DNA from: Calothrix sp. PCC 7103 | GTDB lineage: Bacteria > Cyanobacteriota > Cyanobacteriia > Cyanobacteriales > Nostocaceae | Assembly (NCBI RefSeq): GCF_000331305.1 | Contig: NZ_KB217478.1 | Coordinates: 1,967,679 to 2,031,678, forward strand | DNA: 64,000 nucleotides | Reading direction: 5' to 3' | Shown: in pieces, positions 1-11,237 of the stretch | How the letters are laid out: every line of letters begins with the position of its first letter | Position numbering within the stretch: the first letter of the stretch is position 1 | Notes under the pieces: generated by a model | Database searches by the model: none | What the model was told of the DNA's origin: nothing | Seen by the model: only the letters and a program-made list of their open reading frames with translations | Translations under genes and position numbers: made by a program

Positions 1-31
1 ATTACTAGCATTTATTCGTAAAAGTCAGGAT

Positions 32-418
32 ATGACTAATATCACAGGCGAAAAAATGCACGTCAATCATATCTTGATGGCAATGGAAACAATAAGACAG
101 AAATATAATTTACCAATAGTAACATATAGATTTACACCTGATATTCCAAATCAGCGTTACAATATTAATTTAGAATTAACACAAGCCATACAAGAAAATC
201 TCTTACAGCAAATAATTACAGCAATAGACTTGCAACTGTGTAATGTCAACTGCGAATACGAACAAAAGCGACAATCAAAACGATTACATTTGCCTTGTCT
301 ATATATAATGCCTCCCGGTTGGTCAGAAGCAGAAACAAGAAAAGAAATAGCAAATTCTAAACGAAACGTCCAATATAAATGGAAAATACTTTGCCCTGAA
401 AATAATAAAAATCTATGA
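32..418 (+). CDS. Hypothetical protein, 128 aa
   Basis: Unrecognised soluble protein with no signal peptide or membrane segment and no motif I can name. Two possible starts: the ATG at 32, or a second ATG at 56 that would shorten it by eight residues; no strong ribosome-binding site decides between them. Its TGA stop overlaps the ATG of the next gene (ATGA), so the two are probably co-transcribed and translationally coupled. The C-terminal third is rich in Lys, Arg and Glu. Function unknown. Confidence 0.6.
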   Translation: MTNITGEKMHVNHILMAMETIRQKYNLPIVTYRFTPDIPNQRYNINLELTQAIQENLLQQIITAIDLQLCNVNCEYEQKRQSKRLHLPCLYIMPPGWSEAETRKEIANSKRNVQYKWKILCPENNKNL

Positions 419-861
419 AAAATTACCCTTTTACCTTATGGCTTCTTAGCTTCTTATTTTTCCTTCGAGTCCTTGGCCAAATTTTAGTAGCATATTTCAA
501 CGTTTCATTTCTACCAGCAATGCCTCATTGGTACTCAGGATTGCTACCCTATCCAATTCTACTACCAACACAGATATTAATTATAATATTACAAATAAAA
601 ATCAATATAGATATCTCTAGAAATAAAGGCTTTTTTATCAAACCAAGACGTAAATTCGGCAAAATACTGCAATGGTTCAGCTACCCTTATGCTGGTATTA
701 TGGCTATACGATATGTAATAACTATGTACTTATATCCAGAACGTCGTTGGTTTGGAGAAGGAACTATTCCGATTATTTTTCATTTTGTGCTAGCTGGATA
801 TTTATTTACTTGGGGTAAATTTTATGAGAGTATCTCAAATTGTCATGAGTCACCGGAGTGA
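415..861 (+). CDS. Hypothetical small integral membrane protein, 148 aa
   Basis: Starts inside the stop codon of the upstream gene (ATGA overlap), indicating coupling. The protein shows about four hydrophobic stretches (near residues 7-28, 42-60, 90-108 and 120-135), with a positively charged loop around residues 70-85, so it is probably an inner- or thylakoid-membrane protein. I do not recognise a family. The pair with the preceding soluble protein suggests a small two-gene unit of unknown role. Confidence 0.65.
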   Translation: MKNYPFTLWLLSFLFFLRVLGQILVAYFNVSFLPAMPHWYSGLLPYPILLPTQILIIILQIKINIDISRNKGFFIKPRRKFGKILQWFSYPYAGIMAIRYVITMYLYPERRWFGEGTIPIIFHFVLAGYLFTWGKFYESISNCHESPE

Positions 862-898
862 AGCATCTCGTAAATATTAAAAGCTTAAAGATTTTAGC

Positions 899-940
899 CT
901 TCGGCAAATGCTCCGCATTACGCTGCGCTCAAAATGACAA
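899..940. repeat. Short intergenic repeat (TCGGCAAATGCTCCGCATTA type)
   Basis: GC-rich tract reading TCGGCAAATGCTCCGCATTA then CGCTGCGCTCAAAATGACAA, lying between two genes in AT-rich sequence. Its composition resembles dispersed intergenic repeats of filamentous cyanobacteria. Only one copy is seen in this window, so the repeat call rests on resemblance. Confidence 0.35.
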
Positions 941-971
941 TTTATAATGAAAGTTTATATTTATATCAGAA

Positions 972-2729
972 ATGGCAAGAAAAAGAATAAAAAAAATACT
1001 TATAGTGACTTTCGCTTTGCTCGCATTGCTGACTACAGTTATCATCGCAGCATTTCCAATACTGGCGCCATTTTTCTTAGCTTCACAATTAGGATTTCGT
1101 TCTGCTCAATATGGAGTTTGGGTAGAGTATAGTGTTCCTCTTACTGCTTCTGATGGTATGAAGCTAGTAGCAAATATTTACCATCCGCAACAACTTGAAA
1201 AAACTCCCACTATTTTAGTACGAATACCTTATTCTAAAAATTTTACAAATACTACGTTTGCAAATGTAGTTGGACACATGTGGGCAGCGCGCGGTTATAC
1301 TGCTGTAATTCAAGGTACAAGAGGACGTTATGAATCTGAGGGAGAATATTTTCCGTTCAAAACTGAGAGGGCAGATGGAATAGAAACTTTAGCCTGGTTA
1401 GAAAAACAGCCTTGGTATAATGGCAAAATTGGCATGTGGGGTGGTTCATATTTTGGATATACACAATGGGTTTTAGCGGATAAAGTAAATCCTGGTTTAT
1501 CAGCGTTAATTTTGCAAATTTGTAGCACAGATTTTCATCGCATGTTTTATCCTGGAGGCGCCTTTTCTCTAGAAAGCGCTTTATATTGGGCAGTTACCAG
1601 CTATGGTAAACAAGATAATCCTGCATCTGAGAAAGTGCTACAACCAGGATATAAAGGTTTTCCCCTAATTAAAGCAGATGACCGAGCAGTCCAAGATATT
1701 CCATTTTTCAACGACTGGGCAAGTCATCCAGAAAAAGATGACTACTGGAAAACGATAGATGGTGAAAATAGAACCAAGACTTTACAGGCGCCAGCGTTAT
1801 TAATGGCAGGATGGTACGACCCATTCTTACCCACCCAAATTGCGGACTTTCTCAAAATTAAAAGCGAAGCTAAACCTCTTGTTGCTAAAAACACTCGTTT
1901 AATTATTGGTCCTTGGGCACACGCGCGTACCGTTACTTTCCCCAATGGTTACACACCTCGCAACTACCGTCTCGAAAGTTTGGCGCCAACTATTCCTTGG
2001 TTCGATGAGCATCTACTCGATAATCCTAAATCAGAAGCTCCTGTACAAATTTATGTCATGGGTAAAAATATATGGCGCCAAGAGCAAGAATTTCCTTTAG
2101 ACCGTACTATTTATACAAACTATTATTTGCATAGTAATGGTAAAGCCAATACTCTTAGCGGTGATGGAGTATTAAATTCAACACAACAAAAGACAGAAAT
2201 ACCAGACACTTACATATATAATCCATTAAATCCAGTACCAAGTGCAGGTGGTACAATGCTTGGACCGCGAGCTGGAATTGAAAGGCAAAACGATATAGAA
2301 AATCGAAATGATGTTTTAAATTACACAACAGCACCTCTACAAGAAGATATTGAAGTTACTGGGCCAATACGTCTAATTTTATACGTGTCAACAACGGTGC
2401 CCTCGACCGACTTTACAGCAAAACTCGTTGATGTTTATCCCGATGGTTCCGCTTATAACGTTTCTGAAGGAATTATTCGCAGACAATACACTTCAAAGCA
2501 ACCAACTCAAATAGAAATTGAATTATGGGCAACAAGTCAGGTTTTCTTTAAAGGACATAAAATCAGGCTAGAAGTATCCAGTAGTAATTATCCGCGATTT
2601 GACCGTAATCCAAATACTGGGCGCCCAATTGCCACCGAGATTAACCCAGTTACCGCAAAACAAGTTATTTACCATGAGCAAAAGGCGCCTTCATATCTTG
2701 TACTACCAATTATCCCTAATTCTACGTAA
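972..2729 (+). CDS. CocE/NonD family alpha/beta hydrolase (peptidase S15-like), 585 aa
   Basis: Predicted serine hydrolase of the CocE/X-Pro dipeptidyl-peptidase S15 class, acting on an ester or peptide substrate that cannot be named here. A hydrophobic N-terminus (about residues 8-38) after a basic KRIKK segment suggests a membrane anchor or signal peptide. The nucleophile elbow GMWGGSYFG puts the catalytic serine at Ser159; Asp283 in GWYDPF and His317 in IGPWAHAR complete the expected triad. The C-terminal 250 residues form the jelly-roll domain typical of the class. The ATG at 972 is chosen because the basic-hydrophobic N-terminus begins there; an overlapping ORF from 947 is in another frame and is a shadow. 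Confidence 0.85.
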   Translation: MARKRIKKILIVTFALLALLTTVIIAAFPILAPFFLASQLGFRSAQYGVWVEYSVPLTASDGMKLVANIYHPQQLEKTPTILVRIPYSKNFTNTTFANVVGHMWAARGYTAVIQGTRGRYESEGEYFPFKTERADGIETLAWLEKQPWYNGKIGMWGGSYFGYTQWVLADKVNPGLSALILQICSTDFHRMFYPGGAFSLESALYWAVTSYGKQDNPASEKVLQPGYKGFPLIKADDRAVQDIPFFNDWASHPEKDDYWKTIDGENRTKTLQAPALLMAGWYDPFLPTQIADFLKIKSEAKPLVAKNTRLIIGPWAHARTVTFPNGYTPRNYRLESLAPTIPWFDEHLLDNPKSEAPVQIYVMGKNIWRQEQEFPLDRTIYTNYYLHSNGKANTLSGDGVLNSTQQKTEIPDTYIYNPLNPVPSAGGTMLGPRAGIERQNDIENRNDVLNYTTAPLQEDIEVTGPIRLILYVSTTVPSTDFTAKLVDVYPDGSAYNVSEGIIRRQYTSKQPTQIEIELWATSQVFFKGHKIRLEVSSSNYPRFDRNPNTGRPIATEINPVTAKQVIYHEQKAPSYLVLPIIPNST

Positions 2730-2803
2730 TTAACGAGAAATTTAATGCTTGACGCAGAAATGTCAAGCTATACGACGAGTGATTAAATTTACATGAGTTC
2801 CTG

Positions 2804-2832
2804 AGTCAAAATCAAGAAACTTTAGGTATAAT
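2804..2832 (+). promoter_or_regulatory. Possible sigma70-type promoter for coaD
   Basis: A perfect TATAAT lies at 2827-2832, about 33 bases before the coaD GTG. The matching -35 (around 2804, GAGTCA) is poor, so this rests mainly on the -10 box. Confidence 0.3.
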
Positions 2833-2864
2833 TATCACTCTAGCAATTAAAGGCGCCTGCAACT

Positions 2865-3443
2865 GTGATTGCCATTTATCCCGGAAGTTTTGACCCCGTA
2901 ACACTGGGGCACCTCGATATCATCCAGCGTGGTGCGAAGCTGTTTGAACGAGTTATTGTAGCTGTGCTGCGTAACCCGAACAAAACACCTCTTTTTACAG
3001 TACAAGAGCGAATTGAACAAATTCGTAAATCAACCAAGCACCTACCAAACGTTGAAGCTGATAGCTTTGATGGGCTGACTGTAAACTATGCCCAAATGAG
3101 AAGAGCGGGAGTACTACTGCGGGGATTGCGTGCAATTTCCGATTTTGAAGTAGAACTTCAGATGGCACATACCAACAAAACGCTCTCAACCCAAATTGAG
3201 ACTGTTTTTTTGGCGACATCAAATGAATATAGTTTTTTAAGTAGTAGTGTGGTAAAAGAGATTGCAAAGTTTGGTGGCTCTGTCAATCACCTTGTTCCTC
3301 CGCACGTTGCCCTAGATATATACCAATGCTACGCCCACAAATACCAATCGAACCAGAGCATAACGGAAAACATCCCATCCCTCACGAATCCTCCAATGGA
3401 CACGCTGTTGGAAATTCACAACCAGACGGAGATGGATGTTTAA
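2865..3443 (+). CDS. coaD: Phosphopantetheine adenylyltransferase (CoaD)
   Basis: Penultimate enzyme of coenzyme A synthesis: transfers AMP from ATP to 4'-phosphopantetheine. The cytidylyltransferase-type nucleotide motif is at the start ([12 protein letters not shown], residues 5-16), followed by the family signatures [12 protein letters not shown] and SSSVVKEIA. Translation starts at GTG 2865, since the conserved core begins at residue 2. At 192 residues it is about 30 longer than the usual ~160. The extra C-terminal tail lies entirely where the next gene overlaps it by 118 bases in another frame, so the tail is probably not conserved. Confidence 0.95.
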   Translation: MIAIYPGSFDPVTLGHLDIIQRGAKLFERVIVAVLRNPNKTPLFTVQERIEQIRKSTKHLPNVEADSFDGLTVNYAQMRRAGVLLRGLRAISDFEVELQMAHTNKTLSTQIETVFLATSNEYSFLSSSVVKEIAKFGGSVNHLVPPHVALDIYQCYAHKYQSNQSITENIPSLTNPPMDTLLEIHNQTEMDV

Positions 3444-4003
3444 ATATTCAGCAATCACTCGACCATTTTGAGGAAATGATTATTGCTGGTTTCCGGATTC
3501 CATTTACTAAACGTACCGTAGTAGATGAGGAAAAACTGTTTGACCTACTTGATTATATTCGTTCGACGTTACCAGCAGCGTTTAACGAAGCAACGGTTAT
3601 AACCCAGCAAAGAGAGGAAATTTTGCTCGAAGCAGAAGAGTATGGACAGCGTATCGTAGATGCTGCTCAAACCAAGCGCGCGCAAATTTTAGAAGAAAGT
3701 GATATTATTCGGCAGGCAGAACACGAAGCTTTAGAGTTAAAGCGGAAAGTTCAACAAGAGTGTGAATTATTAATGCAGCAAACTCTCGAAGAAATTGACC
3801 TGAAACGTCGTCAATGTCAACAAGAAATAGAACAAATGCGAGCTGAAGCTATGACAGAAGCTCAACAAATAGAACAAGGCGCCGATGATTATGCTGATAG
3901 TGTTCTCGAACACATCGAGCAAGATTTAAATGAAATGACACGTATCATCCGTAATGGGCGCTCCTCACTCAATGCATCAAGATTACCACCGAAGAAAAAA
4001 TAG
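3326..4003 (+). CDS. Coiled-coil DivIVA/ATP synthase subunit b-like protein, 225 aa
   Basis: Predicted cytoplasmic coiled-coil protein: from about residue 90 to 205 the sequence is an almost unbroken Glu/Gln/Ala/Arg helix with heptad character, like DivIVA or AtpF stalk proteins. Before it sits a short ordered segment ([19 protein letters not shown]). The first ATG (3326) lies 118 bases inside coaD; the next in-frame ATG is at 3476, just after the coaD stop. I favour 3326, because as I remember them cyanobacterial homologues begin MLRPQIPI, but the alternative is real. Co-transcription with coaD is likely; a role in cell shape or division is inference only. Confidence 0.75.
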   Translation: MLRPQIPIEPEHNGKHPIPHESSNGHAVGNSQPDGDGCLNIQQSLDHFEEMIIAGFRIPFTKRTVVDEEKLFDLLDYIRSTLPAAFNEATVITQQREEILLEAEEYGQRIVDAAQTKRAQILEESDIIRQAEHEALELKRKVQQECELLMQQTLEEIDLKRRQCQQEIEQMRAEAMTEAQQIEQGADDYADSVLEHIEQDLNEMTRIIRNGRSSLNASRLPPKKK

Positions 4004-4009
4004 TAAAAA

Positions 4010-4044
4010 GGGAAAAGGATAAATAATATCTCTATCTTTTTCCC
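4010..4044. terminator. Bidirectional terminator between convergent genes
   Basis: GGGAAAAGGATA (4010-4021) pairs with TATCTTTTTCCC (4033-4044) with one G-U pair. The A-rich and T-rich stem flanks let it act for both the plus-strand coiled-coil gene and the minus-strand oxoamine synthase. Confidence 0.6.
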
Positions 4045-4062
4045 CTATTAATCATTGTATTA

Positions 4063-5349
4063 TTAGGCAGCAACCAGTTCCTGTTTAATGACACCGTATT
4101 TTAAAGCTAGTTCGTGAAGCACGCTTACAGTAGTATCAATTTGTTCTATACTATGCGCTACGCTTAATATAAAGCGAATTCTTCCTTCGTGAGCTTTTAC
4201 GGCTGGATATACAACTGATACAGAAAATATTCCACGTGCGAATAATTCTTTGTTAAATGCTTGTAGCTTTTCGACATCAGGTATAAAAATAGGAATAATA
4301 GGACTTTGGCTCGTGCCCAAATCAAATCCTAAATTTGTTAAACAATGTCGCATATACTGATTTTTATCATGTAATAACTTAATCAAGTACGGGTTATTTT
4401 CAATTTCTTCAAGAGACGCTAGAATCGCTGCTGCATCACCTGGAGTTAGGCAAGCTTGGAATATATATGTATTAGCTCGCCATTGTAGTAACGGGATGTA
4501 TTTTGACTTTGTTGCAACAAATCCACCAATTGATGCGGTAGCTTTTGATAGGGTTGCAGCGATAAAATCAATTTCTTCAACAATTCCTAAATGCGAACAG
4601 TAGCCAGCGCCATTTTCGCCGTATATCCCAAAAGTGTGTGCTTCATCAACATAAACTAAAAATTTATATTTTTGCTTAAGAGCGACTATTCCTTGTAACG
4701 GCGCCAAGTCCCCACTCATTGAATAAGCAGATTCAACAACCACAAAAATATTTTGATATTCACTTTTGTACTTGCTTAATTTTTGTTCTAAATCATGCAA
4801 GTTATTGTGTTTGAATGTTACCCACTTTTTGCCGGATAATTTGACTCCATCAATAATTGATGCATGACATTCACGGTCAAATATTATTAAATCCTTTTTT
4901 CCTGGTAGAGCTGAAAGACATCCTAAATTAGCAGTAAAACCAGTTGGAAATAGTTGAACGGTTTCCTTACCCATCAAACGTTGCAGCTTCAGTTCAACTT
5001 GTTTATGCAAAATTGACATTCCACCAGATAATGCTGATGTCCCAGAACCAGTACCATACTCTTGGACAGCTTTGCAAACTTTATCAATAACTGTTTGATT
5101 GCGGTTTAAACCTAGATAATGATTAATACACCAAAGAATACACTCAGTTGTATTTCCATTACTAGAAACAACAGAAGCTTGAACGTTACTACCTGATAGA
5201 GTATATTTATTACTAGAATACAAGCCTTGTTCGACTTGATTTAGGTAATGTTGATACAAGTAATCGGATAGCTGTTCTATATCGGTTACTCCTTGGCTTT
5301 CTAGCTGCTTCATGTAGCTAAGAATAGGTACTGAAACTCCTGTCTGCAT
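4063..5349 (-). CDS. PLP-dependent alpha-oxoamine synthase-like aminotransferase (BioF/KBL/SPT type), 428 aa
   Basis: Fold-type I PLP enzyme of the alpha-oxoamine synthase group, which condense an amino acid with an acyl-CoA or acyl carrier thioester with loss of CO2. Seen motifs: GTGSGTSALSGG (residues 99-110), His162 in RECHASI, DEAHTFG with Asp235 and His238, and the Schiff-base lysine Lys269 in ATLSKATASIGG. The length fits the family, with about 60 extra N-terminal residues. No biotin genes or recognisable polyketide or sphingolipid genes lie beside it, so the substrate cannot be fixed; serine palmitoyltransferase-like and CqsA-like activities remain possible. It stands alone, convergent with the coiled-coil gene. 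Confidence 0.8.
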   Translation of the reverse strand: MQTGVSVPILSYMKQLESQGVTDIEQLSDYLYQHYLNQVEQGLYSSNKYTLSGSNVQASVVSSNGNTTECILWCINHYLGLNRNQTVIDKVCKAVQEYGTGSGTSALSGGMSILHKQVELKLQRLMGKETVQLFPTGFTANLGCLSALPGKKDLIIFDRECHASIIDGVKLSGKKWVTFKHNNLHDLEQKLSKYKSEYQNIFVVVESAYSMSGDLAPLQGIVALKQKYKFLVYVDEAHTFGIYGENGAGYCSHLGIVEEIDFIAATLSKATASIGGFVATKSKYIPLLQWRANTYIFQACLTPGDAAAILASLEEIENNPYLIKLLHDKNQYMRHCLTNLGFDLGTSQSPIIPIFIPDVEKLQAFNKELFARGIFSVSVVYPAVKAHEGRIRFILSVAHSIEQIDTTVSVLHELALKYGVIKQELVAA

Positions 5350-5732
5350 ATATTTTATTAATTATTAAGTGCAAAATCATAAATTTTGTTTACAATACTG
5401 ACAAGCACCTTTTAAATTTAACTTTTAGTGTTGCTTCATTACAGTAAACTACCTTGGTAGTCAAATTTGTAAGCTAGAAATTACTGAACTTTATTTAAAA
5501 CAATATTAAAGATGATGCTGCTAGTAACCGCATAATTATGAAGTTATCAACATGCTGCAAAAACACTCATGGCTACCAAGTATAAGTTACAACGGCGCAA
5601 TACCAAGAATAAAAAGCTTTCGTCAAGCTTTAATCTAGTTTGTAAAAGGCGCCAACAGGTATGATACAAATCCCAAATAGCTGGGAATAATATTGTAAAG
5701 ACTAAGGGTTACAAGTATAGGTAGTACTATTT
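5350..5732. other. Divergent intergenic region, 383 bp
   Basis: AT-rich spacer between the divergent oxoamine synthase and hybrid kinase genes; promoters of both must lie here. It holds one GGCGCC site (5649). I see no open frame of note, no tRNA and no clear operator. Confidence 0.4.
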
Positions 5733-8700
5733 ATGATAGGCGCAAATATAAATATTCCTGGTTATCAGATTGGTGAACAAATTTACCTGGGTTCGAGAAC
5801 GGTTGTTTGTCGCGCGCTGCGGCAGAAAGACGGACAAGCTGTTGTCGTCAAGCTGATGCGAAATGAATATCCGAGTTTCAGCGAGTTGGTGCAGTTTCGC
5901 AATCAATATATAATTAGCAAAAATCTCAATATTGATGGAATCGTTCATCCTTTAGATATATTGACACACGGGACGTTATACGCATTGGTTATGGAAGACT
6001 TTGGTGGAATCTCGCTAGACGAGTATTTCCAAGAGTCGAAGGCAAAAGTCATAGATGATTTTTTTGATGTTGCAATTAAAATAGTGACAGCACTTTCGTC
6101 ACTTCACCGTGAACGTATTATTCACAAAGATATTAAACCAGCAAATATTTTAATTAATCCTCACACGAAACAAGTTAAGATAATCGACTTTAGTATTGCG
6201 TCACTACTACCACGCGAAACGCAACAACTTAAAAACCCCAACACTCTAGAAGGAACGCTTGCGTATATTTCCCCAGAACAAACAGGAAGAATGAATCGTG
6301 GTATTGATTACCGTACAGATTTTTATTCTTTGGGTGTAACATTTTATAAATTACTTACACAGCAACTGCCTTTTACAAGTACTGACCTTGTAGAGTTGAT
6401 ACACTGTCACATAGCCAAGCAACCTTTAAGCGTTACTAATCTGAACCCAGAAATTTCCCAGGCACTTTCAGATATTGTCGCAAAACTGATGGCAAAAAAT
6501 GCTGAAGACCGTTACCAAAGTACATTAGGTATAAAATACGACTTAGAACTGTGTGAATTAAATTGGAAGTCAAGTGGCAAAATTGCACCATTTAAATTAG
6601 GGCAACGCGACATTCCTCAGTGTTTCATCATACCGGAGAAGCTTTATGGTCGCGAAACCGAAGTTGCGAAACTACTTTCGGCATTTAAAAGGGTTAGCAG
6701 CGGTAAGTGCGAATTGATGTTAGTCAAAGGAGTTTCTGGAATTGGTAAAACTGCCGTAATTAACGAAGTTCATAAACCAATAGTTGAAGCACGCGGGTAT
6801 TTTATAAAAGGTAAGTACGACCAATTTCAGCGTCAAACACCCTACTCCGGGTTTGTACAAGCATTACGTGATTTGATAACACAGTTGCTTAGTGAGAATA
6901 ATTCCCAAATTCAATATTGGAAAAGTAGTATTTTAGAAGCATTGGGAGAAAATGCTCAAGTTATTATTGACGTAATACCCGAACTAGAAGCAATTATTGG
7001 GTCTCAACCTCCTGTAATGATACTCGAAGGTAACGCCGCTCTAAATCGCTTTAATTTATTGATTCAGAATTTGATTAAAGTTTTTGCGACAGCAACACAT
7101 CCACTTGTAATTTTCCTTGATGACTTACAGTGGGCTGATTTAGAATCACTCAAATTAATACAATTATTGATGGGTAACGCAAATACAAAACACATGCTAA
7201 TAATTGGCGCCTATCGTAGTAACGAAGTATTTGCAACTCATTCATTAACTTTAACACTAGAAAATATTCGTAAAAAAGCTAATGACATAGTTCATGAAAT
7301 TACACTAAACTCACTTCAAGAAAATGATGTCAATTATTTAGTCGCGGAAAGTTTAAATTGTTCGCTAGAAATAGCTTACACATTAACTAGCTTGATGTAT
7401 CAAAAAACACAAGGTAATCCGTTCTTCTGTACACAATTTTTAAAAATGCTACATGAAGAAAAACTACTTGATTTTAATAATGAAAAGCATTATTGGCAGT
7501 GCAATATTTCTAAAATTCGAGAGCTAACGTTAACGGATGATGTTGTTGAGTTAATTACGCAACACTTAAGAAAACTACCGCCTTCAACTCAGAATATTAT
7601 TAAATTAGCTGCATGTATAGGCAACAAATTTGATTTAAACACTGTTGCAATAGTTTCAAAAACACTTCCAAATCAAGCAGCTACCGACTTATGGTTAGCA
7701 TTGCAAGAAGGTTTGATTTTACCAGTAAACGAAGCTTATAAATTTTACCAATTTGATAATGGAAATGAAATCAACCAATTTAATAAAATAGATAATAGTC
7801 ACGTAGAAAAACTTAAAAAAATTACGATTGAATATAAGTTTTTGCATGACCGAGTACAGCAAGCAGCTTATGAATTAATTTTAGATGAGCAAAGAAAGTA
7901 TACACATTTAGAAATTGGTAAGTTAATACTTGAAAATACTCTAGATGAACAACTACAAGAAAGAATATTTGATATTGTAAATCATCTCAACCTTGGGGTT
8001 GAATTAATTGAAGCAGTTTCAGAAAGAGAACAGCTAGCACAGCTAAATTTAGTTGCAGCTAAGAAAGCGAAAAAGGCAACAGCATTTGCTTTAGCAAATG
8101 AATACGTAACGCGAGGAATTGAATTACTTTCTTTACATTGCTGGGAAAAATATGAACTAGGTTTTTCACTATACCGTGAAAAGGCAGAAATAGAGTATTT
8201 AAATGGTAATTTTCCTGAGTGTACTAATACTATAAATACAGCTATCCAACATTTACAGAACAATACAGATAAAGCTGATTTGTATAATATACTAATGGTA
8301 AGCTATACACTTCAGTCCAAATATAATGATGGCATAGCAATAGGAAGAGAAGCGCTAAATCTATTAGGTATTGACTTACCCCAGGTTAATTTACAGCAAG
8401 AATTTATAAATGATTACACAAAAATAAAAGAATCTTTGGCAGAAAAAGATATTACCTCTTTAATTGATTTACCAATAATGCAGTCACGGGAAAATATTAT
8501 GGCTGCAAAATTACTAATGACTTTAGACCCCCCAACTTATATTGCAGTTCCAGAGTTATACCCGATTGTATGCTTTAAACTTGTCCAATTATCACTTCAG
8601 TATGGAAATACACCTGAATCTGCAAAAGGATACTCAAACTATGGTATAATTTTATGCTCGTTTTTCCAGGATTATAAATCAGGATATGAATTTGGTGTAC

Positions 8701-11186
8701 TAGCAGTAAATCTGAGTAATAAACTTAATAATCCAGTTCAGAAATGCCGTACATACTTTATCTTAGGAAGTTTTATTAATCACTGGTATAAACATATTCG
8801 TCTAGCAGATACCATAAACGACGAAGCATACCAGTATGGATTAGAAGTTGGAGAATTGCAAAATGCTGGATATGCACTATTTGGTAAAACATTAAATCTA
8901 TTATGTCAAGGTACAAATTTAGATGATATTTTATCTCGCATACCAGCTTATATGGATTTTGCGAAAAATACTCAAAATCAAGTAGTAATTGATACGTTTA
9001 CAGCTTTCGAGTTAATAAGTAAAAATTTGTTAGGGATTACAACAAGCCAATATGATTTTTCAATTGATGGTATTAGTGATGAAGTTTACTTGCATCAATA
9101 TAAATCGCGTCAAAGTGTAATCGCTATTTGCTGCTATTTGGTATTGAAATCTCAAGCATTATATATATATGAGGATTATGATAGCGCTTTTGAATGTGCG
9201 CTCTTATCACAACCCTATCTTCCGTATATAGCAGGTCTAATTTCAGTTGCGGTACATAATTTTTACTACTCGTTAGCATTAGTAAGCAAGTATGCTAAAT
9301 CAAATAACTTAGACGAGAAAGCGGAATATTACGATCAACTAGAAAAAAATCAAGCTCAAATGAAAATTTGGGCTTCGAGTTGTGCAGAGAACTTTTTACA
9401 CAAATATTTGTTAGTTGAAGCTGAAATGTTACAAGTTGCAGGTAAATACTCTGAAGCAATGGAGTTATACGACCTGGCAATTGAAAAAGCTAAACTTCAA
9501 GAGTTTGTTCAAGAAGAGGCGCTTGCATGTGAGCTAGCAGCAAAATTTTACCTCGATTGGGACAAACCTAAAATTGCACAGGTTTATTTAATTGATGCTT
9601 ATTATGCTTATGCACGTTGGGGCGCCAAAGCTAAAGTTGTTCAGCTTGAAAAGCAGTACCCGCATTTACTAACCTCGGTTATAATGCGTGCTGGAGCTGA
9701 AGTTAGAACAACCGAAACATTATTAATCAAAACAGCGCAAACAATAAGCTCAAGTAGTAGTTTAATGGCTTCGGTATTTGACTTAGCAACAATCATAAAA
9801 GCATCGCAGGCTATTTCTAGTCAAATTGATTTACAGCGTTTGCTGGCAGTATTAATGCAACTAGTGTTAGAAAATGCAGGCGCCACTAAAAGTGCATTGG
9901 TGTTACTCAAACAAGGAGAAATGTTTGTTGAGATCGAAGCATATGTGGCACCGACAGGAGAAATTACGCACACGAACAATATAGCATCGGTTGCAGTAAA
10001 TGATTTAGTGGCGCCAGTTTCAATACTGAACTATGTTAAAAATTCAGCGAAATATTTACTCATTGACGATATAAGCAAACAGAAAAACTGGCTCACCGAT
10101 AACTACATTCAACGCGAACAACCGCAAAGTATATTATGTCTACCAATCCATTTGCAAGGTGAATTAATAGGGTTATTATACCTAGAAAATAGCAATACAG
10201 CATATGTATTTACAACCTCGTGCCTTGAGTTACTGCAAATGATTTGTTCGCAAGCAGCAATATCAATTGAAAATGCTCAACTTTACGCACGCGCGCAAGA
10301 TTATGGCAAACAATTAGAATCTTCACTTGAAAATCTCACGCAAATGCAACTGCAACTCGTACAAAGTGAGAAAATGTCCGCGTTAGGTAGTTTAGTTGCA
10401 GGTATTGCTCACGAAATCAATAATCCAATTGGTTGTATAACAGGAAATATAGAACCAGCACAACAGTATGTAAATGATTTATTTGAAATAATAGACTTGT
10501 ACCAAAGCGAACACCTTCAACCGAGTGCAAAACTTTCTAATTACATAAAAAAATCAGACTTAGAATATATTCGTGAGGATTTGCCAAAACTAATAGAATC
10601 GATGAAACAAAGTATTGATAGAATTTACGACATCAGCATTAGTTTACGCACTTTTTCACGTTCAGATAATAAAAAACCGATTATCTGTGATATTCACGAA
10701 TGTATTGATAGTACATTGTTAATTCTCAAACATCGTCTGAAACCATCACAAAATCGCCCACAAATCGAAGTTTATAAAAATTATGGTGTATTACCAGAAT
10801 TTCAATGTTACCCTGGTCAATTAAATCAGGTATTCATGAATTTAATTGCTAATGCAATCGATGCATTAGAAGAATCAAATACAGGGATAAAATTTGAGGA
10901 AATAGAAAAAAATCCAAATACCATTACAATTACAACCAATTTAAATAAAGACAAGCAATCGATTTCAATTAGTATCAAAGATAATGGCACTGGTATACCC
11001 GAAGATGTCAAAGAAAAAATATTCGACCATTTATTTACAACTAAACCCGTAGGCAAAGGAACAGGAATAGGGTTAGCAATTGTCCGTCAAATCATTGTTG
11101 AAAAACACAAAGGTTCAATTCAAGTAAATTCATCACCAAATGCAGGCGCCGAATTTATTATTCAATTACCATTAACTATTGAGTAA
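5733..11186 (+). CDS. Hybrid serine/threonine kinase - AAA ATPase - GAF - histidine kinase, 1817 aa
   Basis: Very large signalling protein of the cyanobacterial Ser/Thr-and-His kinase (HstK-like) class. An N-terminal protein kinase (about 9-275) has Lys40, the catalytic loop [10 protein letters not shown] (Asp133) and DFS (152-154) in place of DFG. An AAA/STAND-type ATPase follows with Walker A GVSGIGKT (333-340) and a Walker B-like hydrophobic stretch ending FLDDLQWAD. About 700 residues of helical repeats (TPR-like) come next. A GAF domain lies at roughly 1360-1510, then a HisKA domain with phospho-acceptor His1560 in [11 protein letters not shown], and a C-terminal HATPase ([17 protein letters not shown]). 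No receiver domain or partner regulator is adjacent. Input signal unknown. The domain set reads intact, with no frameshift. Confidence 0.93.
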   Translation: MIGANINIPGYQIGEQIYLGSRTVVCRALRQKDGQAVVVKLMRNEYPSFSELVQFRNQYIISKNLNIDGIVHPLDILTHGTLYALVMEDFGGISLDEYFQESKAKVIDDFFDVAIKIVTALSSLHRERIIHKDIKPANILINPHTKQVKIIDFSIASLLPRETQQLKNPNTLEGTLAYISPEQTGRMNRGIDYRTDFYSLGVTFYKLLTQQLPFTSTDLVELIHCHIAKQPLSVTNLNPEISQALSDIVAKLMAKNAEDRYQSTLGIKYDLELCELNWKSSGKIAPFKLGQRDIPQCFIIPEKLYGRETEVAKLLSAFKRVSSGKCELMLVKGVSGIGKTAVINEVHKPIVEARGYFIKGKYDQFQRQTPYSGFVQALRDLITQLLSENNSQIQYWKSSILEALGENAQVIIDVIPELEAIIGSQPPVMILEGNAALNRFNLLIQNLIKVFATATHPLVIFLDDLQWADLESLKLIQLLMGNANTKHMLIIGAYRSNEVFATHSLTLTLENIRKKANDIVHEITLNSLQENDVNYLVAESLNCSLEIAYTLTSLMYQKTQGNPFFCTQFLKMLHEEKLLDFNNEKHYWQCNISKIRELTLTDDVVELITQHLRKLPPSTQNIIKLAACIGNKFDLNTVAIVSKTLPNQAATDLWLALQEGLILPVNEAYKFYQFDNGNEINQFNKIDNSHVEKLKKITIEYKFLHDRVQQAAYELILDEQRKYTHLEIGKLILENTLDEQLQERIFDIVNHLNLGVELIEAVSEREQLAQLNLVAAKKAKKATAFALANEYVTRGIELLSLHCWEKYELGFSLYREKAEIEYLNGNFPECTNTINTAIQHLQNNTDKADLYNILMVSYTLQSKYNDGIAIGREALNLLGIDLPQVNLQQEFINDYTKIKESLAEKDITSLIDLPIMQSRENIMAAKLLMTLDPPTYIAVPELYPIVCFKLVQLSLQYGNTPESAKGYSNYGIILCSFFQDYKSGYEFGVLAVNLSNKLNNPVQKCRTYFILGSFINHWYKHIRLADTINDEAYQYGLEVGELQNAGYALFGKTLNLLCQGTNLDDILSRIPAYMDFAKNTQNQVVIDTFTAFELISKNLLGITTSQYDFSIDGISDEVYLHQYKSRQSVIAICCYLVLKSQALYIYEDYDSAFECALLSQPYLPYIAGLISVAVHNFYYSLALVSKYAKSNNLDEKAEYYDQLEKNQAQMKIWASSCAENFLHKYLLVEAEMLQVAGKYSEAMELYDLAIEKAKLQEFVQEEALACELAAKFYLDWDKPKIAQVYLIDAYYAYARWGAKAKVVQLEKQYPHLLTSVIMRAGAEVRTTETLLIKTAQTISSSSSLMASVFDLATIIKASQAISSQIDLQRLLAVLMQLVLENAGATKSALVLLKQGEMFVEIEAYVAPTGEITHTNNIASVAVNDLVAPVSILNYVKNSAKYLLIDDISKQKNWLTDNYIQREQPQSILCLPIHLQGELIGLLYLENSNTAYVFTTSCLELLQMICSQAAISIENAQLYARAQDYGKQLESSLENLTQMQLQLVQSEKMSALGSLVAGIAHEINNPIGCITGNIEPAQQYVNDLFEIIDLYQSEHLQPSAKLSNYIKKSDLEYIREDLPKLIESMKQSIDRIYDISISLRTFSRSDNKKPIICDIHECIDSTLLILKHRLKPSQNRPQIEVYKNYGVLPEFQCYPGQLNQVFMNLIANAIDALEESNTGIKFEEIEKNPNTITITTNLNKDKQSISISIKDNGTGIPEDVKEKIFDHLFTTKPVGKGTGIGLAIVRQIIVEKHKGSIQVNSSPNAGAEFIIQLPLTIE

Positions 11187-11237
11187 TCATGAGCATAAGA
11201 TAGGAGTGTATAATAGTCTTGCCGAGGCTGAGATATT

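Noticed and set aside
947-1132. 61-codon open frame overlapping the start of the hydrolase
   Set aside because: Different frame from a protein with clear family motifs and signal anchor; no ribosome-binding site.
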